Shown here one piece after another: positions 13,365 through 22,261 of a stretch of DNA of 64,000 nucleotides. The number at the start of each line of letters is the position of its first letter. The stretch's first letter is position 1. A program made the translations under genes and the position numbers. The notes below the pieces were generated by a model. That model was given only the letters and a program-made list of their open reading frames with translations, made no database searches and had not been told where the DNA came from. This DNA comes from Unio delphinus (lineage: Eukaryota > Mollusca > Bivalvia > Unionida > Unionidae): positions 894,001 to 958,000 of the forward strand of contig JAQISU010000246.1 of NCBI GenBank assembly GCA_029339505.1, in the 5' to 3' direction.

Positions 13365-13632
13365 CTTAGTCGTGGGTTCGATCCCCGGCCGAGTCATACC
13401 AAAGACTTACAAAAAAAGTACTAAGAGCTGTCTCGCTTAAGAGTTTAGTGTTAGGACGGGTCGGTCTGATGTTAGGATAATGTTACTGGGTGGGACATCA
13501 TGCTACATGTCTGCGACATGATGCCACAGTGCAGGACATCGCAATAAACTGCATAATTGCAGACATCGTAGCGATGACTGAAAAATTGTTAAAACTACGT
13601 TAAAAATCCTAATCAAACAAACAAATAAACTT
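13365..13632 (+). mobile_element. tRNA-derived SINE remnant
   Basis: A B-box-like GGGTTCGATCCCCGG at 13373-13387, a body of about 200 bp, and a 3' end with CGTTAAAAATCC followed by short CAAA repeats are the usual layout of invertebrate tRNA-derived SINEs. The A-box half of the tRNA head is missing or diverged, so it is probably 5' truncated. Confidence 0.6.
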
Positions 13633-14553
13633 CATATCTCAGTACCATTAAAGGAAACAGTACTTTTCACACAAGAAGTGTCTACTTTCTGAATAATATA
13701 ATGCTATAATAGTAGGACATGAGCATATTTCATCGGATTATAGTGACATGTAATTATAATTTGTCCTTTAACTAGATTACATGACTGATAACATTTACAT
13801 AAATTAGTACTCATTGTTCCAGCTTGACTTTCATCTGATTAGTGCGACATCAGCTATGTTTGCTTCTGTTGATTAATGTCAGTGACGCATACAAACGATT
13901 GAATTCACAACAAATCCTCATGATATATCATGTTCACATTACTTTATCAGGAAGTGATTCTTGTATTTTTAAAAAAAAGCCTGATTTCAGTTTAAAAGAA
14001 CCAGATCCACTTGAACCTGAACAAGATCGTATCCTTCAGGGAAAATATCCAAGCATTCCTCAATTATGAAGATCATTGTGGCTTTGGCTCTTTGCACACT
14101 GATTGCTACAGTCGCAGGTATGATTCCACTATATAATCCATAATTCGCTGAAAACTTGTACCGATATCTTGTTTGCCACAGTATGCTCTGTCTCTTTGTC
14201 TCGTATCTACATATTTCCTGGTACCTTTCTCACTAGATCCATAGAGTTCATACGATAGATGTACTTATACGCAATCATAGACTTCAGACACATCGTCCAA
14301 CAATAGACTCGTCCGAAACGTGTTTAAATTTGTTCGTGTATTGTTGTTTTCTTCCTTCTTCAAATATCCACAGCCAGAGGTGTAATTTCTGTAAAGTAAT
14401 TGCATTTTTTGTGTTTATTCCTGTCTCGTTTATGTCATATACGTATATGGGTTTGTTACTTTGCGAAAGGAATTTGTATAATTCAGAAAGGTGCACGGGC
14501 TGATTCCACACCATTTTAACATTACCAAGAAGAATCTGACCGATTGCACTTTC

Positions 14554-14593
<40 letters not shown>
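14554..14593. repeat. (GT)n microsatellite in intron of gene B
   Basis: Dinucleotide tract at the position equivalent to that in copies A and D. Confidence 0.95.
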
Positions 14594-14596
<3 letters not shown>

Positions 14597-14964
14597 ATAA
14601 ATAACAATTCGAGTTTGGAATATAATTTCACGAACTTTTGACTCATTGTGTACCCTTTTCATTGCCTTTAAATGTATAGCAACATTGAAATGGGTTAAAA
14701 TAGAGGTATGTAAATTGTTCCTTTGGAATACTTATCCAGGTCCAAAGCAGATTAAAATATCAATACTGATTGATTTAGTGCTTTTGCTCCGCGGGTAGTG
14801 TTCGTTTTACTTGTTGAGAAGAATACTTGTTATTATCTCCATTATTATCACATACATGTATTTCTTATTTCAATGCAGCCCAGCTGTATGACAGAGGCAT
14901 TGGAGAAATTGGGGGCATTGGTGGTCTCAGAGGTATTGGTGGTTTTGATGGTTTTGGGGTCATT

Positions 14965-14969
14965 GAAGG
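14965..14969. repeat. Target-site duplication, left copy
   Basis: GAAGG immediately before the left TIR; the same five bases follow the right TIR at 30657-30661. Extending by one base each way gives TGAAGGA on both sides, depending on whether the outer A/T belongs to the element. Polintons usually make 6 bp duplications. Confidence 0.85.
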
Positions 14970-15199
14970 AGCAGCAGAGAGGGTGAATCCTACAACGTTT
15001 TCAGACAAAATTTTGATTGAATCATTAAAACGAGCCTTCCTACGATCTTATTTTAACCAAAAAAAGGCGAACCCTACAACGTTTTCAGACAAAAAAATTG
15101 ATTGAAATCTACATACGAAATCATTTTAACTAAAAAAATGAAAACGATTTTTCAATCAATTTTGGTCGCAACTTGTTGTCATCCACCCTCTCTGCTGCT
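14970..15199 (+). repeat. Maverick left terminal inverted repeat
   Basis: Matches the reverse complement of 30428-30656 at roughly nine in ten positions by eye. It contains two direct copies of a block around TACAACGTTTTCAGACAAA followed by TTGATTGAA, and both ends carry the same 16 bases in opposite orientation (AGCAGCAGAGAGGGTG at 14970, its complement ending at 15199). Confidence 0.95.
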
Positions 15200-15241
15200 T
15201 AGTGATTTCATCACTGGGTTAATAAAAATAATAAAATGATT

Positions 15242-15913
15242 TTAACCGAATATTTGATCCAGTCCGATACGATATCGTGTCCGAGGATCATGTAGATTTA
15301 TTGTTGCGAATCCGTGCGGAGTCGACTGAGCATAACTAAAGAAATCTCGAAATTGATTGAAGTCCATATCAGAACACCATGTCTGCCAAATATTTCGTAG
15401 CGTATGAGTATCAACTCCGTTGAATACAGACAATAAATTACAGTTATCTCTGATGACTTTTGGAACCTGAGTGTAGCGTTGAGTGACATATATCACGTCA
15501 GTGTTTTTATGCCTGCCTCTGGAAAAGATCCTAGCAGGATTCTTTTGTTTATCCAACATTATATCGTCGTATACGACTAAATTGTTAATATCTCCATCAA
15601 TATCATCAATGCTCGGTGCTTCATCGATATCAGTTATAAAATCAATAATACCCTCTCCGGATTTTTCTACCGCGCTGTCGTTAAAATCTTTTAGCACTTC
15701 ATAACATCGTTGATCATCTACGCTAGGGGCAATTAAATACAACTTATCCCACTTCATCCATCTCATTATTAAATTGAGTAACAATTGCGTTTTACCGGAT
15801 CCAGATGGCCCGATTATAATCATCCGGATAGAGTTTGGTAGCGCTGCATGATGCTTAATTGGTTCTCTTGTTTTCGTCGCTGAAAAATCAATTATATCCA
15901 TATTTCTATACAT
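15242..15913 (-). CDS. FtsK/HerA-type (A32-like) genome packaging ATPase
   Basis: The product is predicted to pump the element's DNA into a preformed capsid, as in adintoviruses, virophages and other double-jelly-roll viruses. The 223-residue product has Walker A GPSGSGKT at residues 35-42, Walker B LVVYDD at 112-117, and a downstream VTQRYTQVPKVIRDN segment typical of the sensor region. Length is normal for Maverick ATPases. The first ATG (15913) or the second, four codons on (15901), could be used; the divergent zinc-ribbon/PLA2 gene starts at 15919, so the shared promoter is minimal and the second ATG leaves more room. The stop lies about 40 bp inside the left TIR boundary. A broken homologue is at 54979-55628. 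Confidence 0.93.
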   Translation of the reverse strand: MYRNMDIIDFSATKTREPIKHHAALPNSIRMIIIGPSGSGKTQLLLNLIMRWMKWDKLYLIAPSVDDQRCYEVLKDFNDSAVEKSGEGIIDFITDIDEAPSIDDIDGDINNLVVYDDIMLDKQKNPARIFSRGRHKNTDVIYVTQRYTQVPKVIRDNCNLLSVFNGVDTHTLRNIWQTWCSDMDFNQFRDFFSYAQSTPHGFATINLHDPRTRYRIGLDQIFG

Positions 15914-15918
15914 AAATT

Positions 15919-16436
15919 ATGGATCTATATTGTGTGAAGTGTAAAACGCGTACTGGCACAGATGATGTGACGACGATTACAACTAAAAATAACCGATCAG
16001 CGCTTTCTGGTAAATGCGTGCAATGTGGTACAAAGAAATTTAGATTTGTGTCTATGAAATCTGATTTTAAAAAAAACGAGGAGGTGATATCGCAGCCAAA
16101 TTAGCAAAACTCCCTGGAACCCCATGGGCAAAGTACCCCGGAGAAAAGCACCTTCCAGGATATAGCTACTGTGGACCGGGAACCAGACTTGATATCAGAC
16201 TCAATAATCAAAATCAACCCAACCCCGGTGAAGAACCAATAAACGCCATTGATAAGGCCTGTCACCTTCATGATGTTGCTTATAAAAGCAGCAATCTGCA
16301 ACACAGGCATCTAGCAGATGTGAAATTAATTCATGCGTTAAATGCTATTCCTGATAAATCCTTCAAAGAAAAATTGTCTTCATTTTTGATAAAATCGGCT
16401 ATGAAAAGTAAATTGATGTTAGGTGCTGGTAATTAA
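15919..16436 (+). CDS. Zinc-ribbon (DUF5679-like) / PLA2 protein, probably made by -1 ribosomal frameshifting
   Basis: The zero frame (15919-16104) encodes a 61-residue protein with two CxxC knuckles (C5, C8, C33, C36), as in DUF5679 proteins. At 16071-16077 it crosses A_AAA_AAC in the correct phase. The -1 frame is open from there to TAA at 16434-16436 and encodes a parvovirus/adintovirus-type phospholipase A2 with a calcium loop YCGPGTRLD (about 16168-16194) and the catalytic His-Asp pair HDVAY (His codon 16269-16271). No ATG in the PLA2 frame precedes these motifs and a stop lies just upstream, so the domain seems reachable only by a slip. In related viruses this PLA2 is thought to help virions breach membranes during entry. 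Alternative: loss or miscall of one A in the A8 tract. Confidence 0.8.
16071..16077 (+). promoter_or_regulatory. Candidate -1 frameshift site A_AAA_AAC (zinc ribbon to PLA2)
   Basis: Codons in frame are AAA AAA AAC; slipping back one base continues in the open PLA2 frame. A weak stem (CCCTGG at 16112-16117 with CCAtGGG at 16122-16128) lies 34 bases downstream, farther than the usual 5-9 nt spacer, so the stimulator is unproven. Confidence 0.6.
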
Positions 16437-16440
16437 TAAT

Positions 16441-17385
16441 ATGGAATCAATTTATTATTCTCCGAGGGGATACTGGAGGGGTAACGCTGCAATCAATAAA
16501 CTCGCTAGTGCTGCAAAAGTGAAAAAAACCACTGCGGCTCATTGGTTATCCAAACAGGCACTATGGCAAATTTATCTACCACCGCCTAAACAAATTCAAT
16601 TCTCGCATTTTGATGTGACCGCTCCTAATGAAGTTCATCAGGCTGATATATTATTTCTGCCACATGATCGTGGTTACAAATATGCGTTAACCGTAGTTGA
16701 TGTTGCGAGTCGATACAAAGAAGCAGAACCGCTGAAAACAAAATCAGCCACTGAAGTCGCTTCTGCATTTGAAAGGATTTATCGACGAGGTCCTCTGCGT
16801 TGGCCAAATCTGTTACAAGTTGATCCTGGCAAGGAATTTCAGGGTGCAGTGTTATCTACAATGAAACATCATAATGTCACCATACGACGAGGGCATACTG
16901 CGCTACATCGCGATCAGGCCATTGTAGAACGATTTAATCGGACGATTGCTGAGCGGTTATTTGGATATCAATACGCAAAAGAATTCATTCAAGAAAAGCG
17001 ATCCAGTGAATGGGTTAAAAGATTACCATCTGTGATTACTGCACTGAATAACGAGATTACTAGAACAATCAACATGAAACCTATCAACGCGATTAAAAAG
17101 AAGTCAATACCCGTACAACCACAAAAAGATTTCAAAGAACCAATTCTTGGTAGTAGTGTCATTGTGAGGTACTTATACGAACCAGGAGAGCTTGAAGGGG
17201 GTAGAAAAAGGGCTACTGATCCTATTTGGAGCGTCACTACGCATAAGATATCTAGTATAACTCGATCTACGGGTAGACCTCCAGTCTATAAACTGGATTC
17301 AACTGCCCCTCAGCGGGGTTTTACTCGACAACAACTACAAGTGATTCCCGAGGATACTCAATTGCCACCGCATGGTCTTAACTAG
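16441..17385 (+). CDS. Maverick DDE integrase (retroviral type)
   Basis: 314 residues. An N-terminal YYSPRGYWRG/HWLSKQA segment precedes the rve catalytic core. Candidate catalytic residues are D69 (HQADIL), D128 (QVDPGKEF) and E163 (AIVERFN), with 34 residues between the last two, as expected for the family. The C-terminal part is basic and resembles the chromo/SH3-like tails of Polinton integrases. It should insert the excised or packaged linear element using the TIR ends. I start at ATG 16441; an upstream in-frame GTG at 16423 would overlap the PLA2 stop. The 3' end converges with the polymerase gene, the two stops lying within about 8 bases if the polymerase HNH tail is real. Confidence 0.93.
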   Translation: MESIYYSPRGYWRGNAAINKLASAAKVKKTTAAHWLSKQALWQIYLPPPKQIQFSHFDVTAPNEVHQADILFLPHDRGYKYALTVVDVASRYKEAEPLKTKSATEVASAFERIYRRGPLRWPNLLQVDPGKEFQGAVLSTMKHHNVTIRRGHTALHRDQAIVERFNRTIAERLFGYQYAKEFIQEKRSSEWVKRLPSVITALNNEITRTINMKPINAIKKKSIPVQPQKDFKEPILGSSVIVRYLYEPGELEGGRKRATDPIWSVTTHKISSITRSTGRPPVYKLDSTAPQRGFTRQQLQVIPEDTQLPPHGLN

Positions 17386-17593
17386 CACCGTTGCGTCTAT
17401 TGCACTCAAGACAAGTCAACATCACATTATTTCTGACATGACCGAGATTGTTATTTTTTCTGTCTACGGTGAATTGGCGAGGATCCTTATCCGAATACTG
17501 CCAACGCATTATACAATTGCAACTCGCGCAGTGATTATTCTGTTGTTTGTTCAAAGTGATTATTAATTCAGCATCAATATCAAATTCTCGTTG
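17378..17593 (-). CDS. HNH-nuclease-like C-terminal tail in the -1 frame of the polymerase
   Basis: The 71-codon extension has HCASC (tail residues 21-25), DRKNNNLGH with D44 and H52, N55/N56, then CLECN (C61, C64). This is the pattern of zinc-stabilised HNH nucleases of the endonuclease VII type. It has no ATG of its own before the first cysteine pair. TAA at 17378-17380 lies just short of the convergent integrase stop at 17383-17385, so the tail fills what would otherwise be a 180 bp gap in a compact element. Confidence 0.7.
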   Translation of the reverse strand, partial: QREFDIDAELIITLNKQQNNHCASCNCIMRWQYSDKDPRQFTVDRKNNNLGHVRNNVMLTCLECNRRNGAS

Positions 17594-20500
17594 TTTTTTT
17601 TGTCCTGTTGTTTGTAACCGGAGAGTTTTTTATTAATGATGCTAACATCAATATCACTTATTGTTGTGTCATTATCATCACCAATGATTTCATCATCGAG
17701 GACAATTCTTCGAAGTTGATTTATGTTTCGTACTCTGGATACTGCGAGATAGACTAAATTTGACCATTCGATGCGATTATCTACCATCCAAACAATTGTA
17801 TCCGATATAGTCAATCCCTGTGAAGAGTGTATTGTTGCTGCGTATCCTAGCGTCCACGGGGATTTATTAGCACGCAATGCATCTTCAACGACATTGATAT
17901 CAACCAGCACAATATCATTTAATACCAGAATTTGTTTTTCATTCTGTCCTGGAATATCAACTTCAATATTCTGTTTTCGTGTATCCGATGGCCTATAACA
18001 AAGGGGTACTGGAAGCGTTGCAAATTTTTCTTTATGCAATTCAAATAACTTCATCTGAAGTGTATCCCTGACTATTTTTCTACTTGCAATGATTAAATCG
18101 TTTGGTCTCCACGCTTCCCAGAAATCATTCATTGGGGTTTCTGAAATCACTTCACGCGCTATTTCGCATTGGATTCTATCCGGTTGTAATCTAATTAGCG
18201 CTTTGAACTCGCGTAATCGTTCATCAAGTGATCTATAATCAGTGGTGATTTCTTCATAGTAGTCTACAAAACCCTTTAGCCATTCATGTGGAGATGCACC
18301 GACAAATGGTGGTGGTTGGCCGTGATCCCCGCACATGACGACTTTTGTGTTTTTGTTTAACAACCACTCAAGAAATGTTTTTAATACATCTAATGACACT
18401 GTGCATATTTCATCCCAAATTATGATTTCAGGAATGAATTTATCACCCATTCGATCAGGAGTCCATTTGTCACCCTTCCATCGAAAAAAACTGTGATAAG
18501 TGCAAGCATTTACCCCTCGTTGTATCATCTCTCTGGCGAGTCTGTGAGTCGGTGTTAGCACAATCATGTTAGTAGAAATACAAGTATTTCCACCACCACG
18601 AAATAATTCAATTGCACGAGTTGTCTTTCCTGACCCACCACAACCGTTTAAATAAACTGTCTTATATCTACATACTGGATCAGATACCGGTGGTGCATTA
18701 GAAAATTCTGATTGAATTTCAATACGGTTACAACAAAGATATTTATCATCCATGGCAACGTCTGCGGATTCACAATACTCATGTAGCATCTCCTTTTTAA
18801 ATCGCCAACGCCCCCAATTTTCTTCGGGATCTGTGAATGCCGCTACAGCTGATTTGTACTTATTGTGTATATACATCGAATCAGTGGCTACTCTAACCGC
18901 GGTATTAGGAAATCTATTTATCATCGAAAATAGATTAATGCAAGCATATGCTAACATTGAACTTCTCAAATGTGTGTACTGGGAATTATATCCATCACAG
19001 TAGGTAACAACCGTACCTAATTTCTCACCATTGGATAGAAAAGCATCCTTACGGGATACAAGTTTTCCCTGTTTCATTAAATCCGCTACAATAAAATCGT
19101 ATTCAGCGACATCTATGATCAACCGCGAAGAGTATTTTGCGTTATCGTATCGTCCACCCTGGGTAAATTTACCGATTATTCTTCTTCCGAGATCTTTTGC
19201 TTGTTCTTTTTTAATTTCAAATAACTTCTTAGACCAATTTATTATTTCTTCTTCACTGAAATCTGGAAACTGTTTTCGTAGTTCGTTGATTATTCTATCT
19301 AGATTGGGTTGTGGTAGCCAAACTTCTTTCTGAGCTCGATAGCATATAATAGCATCGGAAACAATCAACGATATTAGCATACCACAATCAATCATATATC
19401 TCAATAGCACTATTGGCATCCAGGCCTTTTCAGATAGGTGTCTACCGAGCCAAACATAACTACACGGATGTAACCCTGTAGCTAATTCAAATGATATCAC
19501 ACGAGCGAATCCGGTTAAATCAAAATCAGGTAATGGTCCATTAATCGCAACACGAGTCATTTCATGCGTGGGGTGTCCAAATCGTTTGAAGTACTCAGCG
19601 CATTCCCCATACCCGAGAAAACTTCCGGGATAACACGCGGATATATCAATTGAAATCATACCATCACGTGAGTATTTCGTATTCCACAGTCCTCCATGAC
19701 CGAATTCGACGCAACTCAATTTAACAACCTCGAGAAAATCACTTCGTGTTGGACGCCATGAGTTTTTTTCTCTTGCGAAGTGAGCTACCACTGATGGAAT
19801 AGTAAAACTATCCGTGAGTAGTTTTTCATGGGAATTCTGCGGTGAAAAATCACTAGCGATTTTTCTCATTCTGTTATCTAATTCTTCAATGCGATATAAT
19901 TCACCATTTGGTTTTACAAATTGATCGAATTCTTCATCACTTCTAAGTAACCACACTGACACAGGATCATCCTTACACAACGCATGAATAGCATCGAATA
20001 ATTTCTCTTCATAGAAAACATCCCCGACGAACTCCTTAGGGATATATTTCACGGTTCGTTCTCGTGGAAATATTGTTACCGCAGGTGTCCACGCGTGTTT
20101 GTTATGATCAATAATCTGTATTGGTGCTCCATTTTTGTTATATTTCGGTTCGTATAAAACCTCTCCGGTTATCGTCATAACGGTTATTGGGAATCGTAAT
20201 GATGTTTCTAATTTAGCTATATCAGAAATCTTTGCACCATGCTGTTTCACTGTCAGTTCCCACTCGGTTATTTTCCTACGTCGCAGATCAGTTAGTTTAT
20301 TTCCTCGGGATGCATTTGTGAAGTGTTCTATTATTCGTTCTGCTACACAATTAAGCCCTGACGAATATTTCATAGGAGCTAGTTTTGCGATATCAGGTTT
20401 ATCATTTAACGGATATATCCCATAAACCATTGCTGTTACGGGATAAGATCTTTCGTAGTATGGTTTATCAATGCCGGTTAGAATCCCTGGTTTGGAATCT

Positions 20501-21339
20501 CTACTCACAATGACAGCTTTTTTATTCTTGAGGATTGGTTCAAATTTATCCTTAATAATCCATTTGCCTTCGACTTCGATAATGAATTTGATTCGGAAAA
20601 AATGCCGTTTTTCCCCAACACGTGAAATTATCACTGCTGCTTTTTCATCATTCATGGTAGCATCAACAACACCATCAATTCGAAATGTTGACCAACAATA
20701 AGATGCTCCATCACGCTTAAATTCATTAAAACAGTCTCTGATTTTACTAATCATGGCTTTATCAAGAATTGTATTCTTTGGTGTATTAGAAGCTATATCG
20801 AGATTGAATTGAGCATCTTTCCAGGGGTAATCTCTCTTGGACGTTTTTTTTGGTTTATCGAGATTAAATCTAGGATTGATTTTCAATAATCTCTTAAACT
20901 CTTTCATGTTTCCGTCTATTGGACGTTTTTTGGGTTTATCGAGATTAAATCTAGGATTGATTTTGTTACGTTTTTTGGGTCTATCGAGATTAAATCTAGG
21001 ATTGATTTTTAATAATCTCTTAAACTCTTTCATGTTTCCGTCTATTGGACGTTTTTTGGTTTTTTTTGGTCTATCGAGATTAAATCTAGGATTGATTTTT
21101 AATAATCTCTTAAACTCTTTCATGTTTCCGTCTATTGGACGTTTGTTACGTTTTTTGGGTTTATCGAGATTAAATCTAGGATTGATTTTTAATAATCTCT
21201 TAAACTCTTTCATGTTTCCGTCTATTGGACGTTTGTTACGTTTTTTGGGTTTATCGAGATTAAATCTAGGATTGATTTTTAATAATCTCTTAAACTCCTT
21301 ATCAGCATTTTTCGAAGGCGTTCTCCCTAATTCCTTCAT
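17378..21339 (-). CDS. DNA polymerase B fused to SF1 helicase, with predicted frameshifted HNH tail
   Basis: The zero frame gives 1258 residues from the ATG at 21339 (1275 from an upstream ATG at 21390) and stops at 17563. Residues 1-165 are basic INPRFNLD repeats. Polymerase motif A is DISACYPGS (D565), a motif-B-like region is near 720-730 (GRRIIGKF), and motif C is ATDSMY (D820). A complete SF1 helicase follows: Walker A GCGGSGKTT 899-907, DEAD-like IIWDEI (D976), GDHGQPP, and a late motif IHSSQG (Q1174). I see no clear 3'-5' exonuclease motifs. At 17593-17599 the frame crosses A_AAA_AAC; the -1 frame adds 71 residues with an HNH/zinc pattern. The product would copy the element's DNA, with unwinding in the same chain. 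The ATG at 21339 is preferred because the bipartite motif lies just upstream. Confidence 0.85.
17593..17599 (-). promoter_or_regulatory. Candidate -1 frameshift site A_AAA_AAC (polymerase-helicase to HNH tail)
   Basis: On the minus strand the codons are GAC AAA AAA AAC AAC; the heptamer is in slippery phase and a -1 slip enters the open HNH frame. No strong downstream hairpin was found by eye. Confidence 0.55.
20837..21300 (-). repeat. In-frame tandem repeats at the polymerase N-terminus
   Basis: Six INPRFNLD blocks, five of them preceded by KEFKRLLK, each followed by a lysine/arginine run (KPKKRNK and variants) and mostly by RPIDGNM. The unit is about 90 bp, one copy is truncated to about 45 bp, and indels are multiples of three. 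Near-identity of the copies implies recent expansion. Confidence 0.9.
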
Positions 21340-21340
21340 G

Positions 21341-21369
21341 CTATAATTAAAACAAGCATTTAAATGAAA
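21341..21369 (-). promoter_or_regulatory. Bipartite upstream motif of the polymerase gene
   Basis: Minus strand TTTCATTTA (21361-21369), 14 bases, then TTATAG (21341-21346), directly before ATG 21339. The same two blocks with the same 14-base spacing precede ATG 22295 on the plus strand. Confidence 0.45.
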
Positions 21370-21381
21370 GATTTTTATATA

Positions 21382-21744
21382 ATGAATCACTGCAAGTGGC
21401 TTATGATTGGATCAGTAATCCCGTGTAACAAATCATGCAGAAATGAGTTCTGTGGGTATCATATGCAAAGCTTTCGTCGTGGAAGCCTTGGTCCGTTACC
21501 GTGCATACGATGTGGGGTTGGGGTTAGGGGGAAATCACGGTTGTGTTTGAATTGCGGTGGTAAGCGATACAGGGAATTGAAGCGTTATTATGATAAAAGA
21601 ATAAAAAATGGACAATCAATCAGAAATTTTGACCCTGAAAAAGTCCCTGACACTGACACTGTCACTGACAAAATCATAAGAACCCCTCAAGACTACATCG
21701 AAAGATTCATCATTAAACCAAACAATGAATTAGACAAACAATAG
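21382..21744 (+). CDS. Small cysteine-rich zinc-binding protein
   Basis: 120 residues from ATG 21382 (126 from ATG 21364, which lies inside the polymerase upstream motif). The first half has cysteine/histidine clusters in the form C..C...C...CGYH...PCIRCGVG...CLNCGG, implying at least two zinc sites. The C-terminal half is charged and has a RYYDKRIKNG stretch. Similar small zinc-finger proteins occur in Mavericks beside the polymerase, but I cannot name this one; a DNA-binding or regulatory role is inference. It is transcribed divergently from the polymerase. Confidence 0.7.
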   Translation: MNHCKWLMIGSVIPCNKSCRNEFCGYHMQSFRRGSLGPLPCIRCGVGVRGKSRLCLNCGGKRYRELKRYYDKRIKNGQSIRNFDPEKVPDTDTVTDKIIRTPQDYIERFIIKPNNELDKQ

Positions 21745-21758
21745 TATTATGTATACGA

Positions 21759-22250
21759 ATGAACCAAGAATTCAGACAGCATCCCTTGATTTTAAATTAT
21801 GAAGCATCCAGTGATGGTACTGTCAGACACTGCATTTTGAAGAAAACGGTCGGTTTTGTGACTAATCAAGGGTATTTGATGTTTAGCGCTGGAAAGAAGA
21901 AATATCACAATCATCGTTTCATATTTGAATGTTTTAATGGATTGATCGAGGATGGTCTTGTTATCGATCACAAGGATTCTAATCGAAAGAACAATTCATT
22001 ATCAAATCTGCAAGCTATCACACAGAGTGAGAATTCCAAACGAGGAAGGACTGGCACTTGTTCAAAAAAAGCGAAACCCGTAAAATCTTTGAATACAATA
22101 ACTAACGAAGAAAAAATATTTCAATCAATATATGAAGCCGGCAAGTATTTCAATATTTGTGGATCCTCAGTACGAAAAGTTGCAGAGGGGATTTATCGAT
22201 CGGCTATTTCAAAAAGGACGGGACAAAAAATTCAATTTAGTTATGTCTAA
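21759..22250 (+). CDS. HNH endonuclease, homing-type
   Basis: 163 residues. HNHRF near 50-54, VIDHKDSNRKNN at 69-79 and LSNLQAIT at 81-88 form the HNH_3-type active site; H71 is the likely general base. The tail (about 120-163, EAGKYFNICGSSVRKVAEG) resembles NUMOD1-type DNA-binding repeats seen in homing endonucleases. Starts 14 bp after the previous gene, and its stop overlaps an ATG (TAATG). It may be a selfish passenger or be used in element replication; the sequence does not decide. Confidence 0.85.
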   Translation: MNQEFRQHPLILNYEASSDGTVRHCILKKTVGFVTNQGYLMFSAGKKKYHNHRFIFECFNGLIEDGLVIDHKDSNRKNNSLSNLQAITQSENSKRGRTGTCSKKAKPVKSLNTITNEEKIFQSIYEAGKYFNICGSSVRKVAEGIYRSAISKRTGQKIQFSYV

Positions 22251-22261
22251 TGCGTCATATT

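Larger units (their letters stand above)
14066..14969 (+). pseudogene. Glycine-rich secreted protein, copy B, 5' part (interrupted gene)
   Basis: Exon 1 (14066-14117) encodes signal peptide MKIIVALALCTLIATVA and ends at donor GTATGA. Exon 2 starts at 14879 after ATGCAG and reads AQLYDRGIGEIGG and further glycine repeats until the Maverick begins at 14970. The rest of exon 2 resumes at 30657 beyond the transposon. Upstream, C and D carry TATAAAA-type boxes at the matching place, but B has TATTTTTAAAA there, so its promoter may also have decayed. The translated product would run from the glycine repeat into transposon TIR sequence and stop there. Confidence 0.85.

Noticed and set aside
16101..16310. 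Minus-strand 69-residue frame opposite the PLA2 domain
   Set aside because: The plus strand carries clear catalytic motifs; the minus frame is a shadow.
17372..17566. 64-residue plus-strand frame between integrase and polymerase
   Set aside because: No motifs; the minus strand here encodes the HNH-like tail, which explains the open frame.
20837..21346. 169-residue plus-strand frame of LGLSRLNLGLIF repeats
   Set aside because: Antisense shadow of the INPRFNLD repeats in the polymerase N-terminus.
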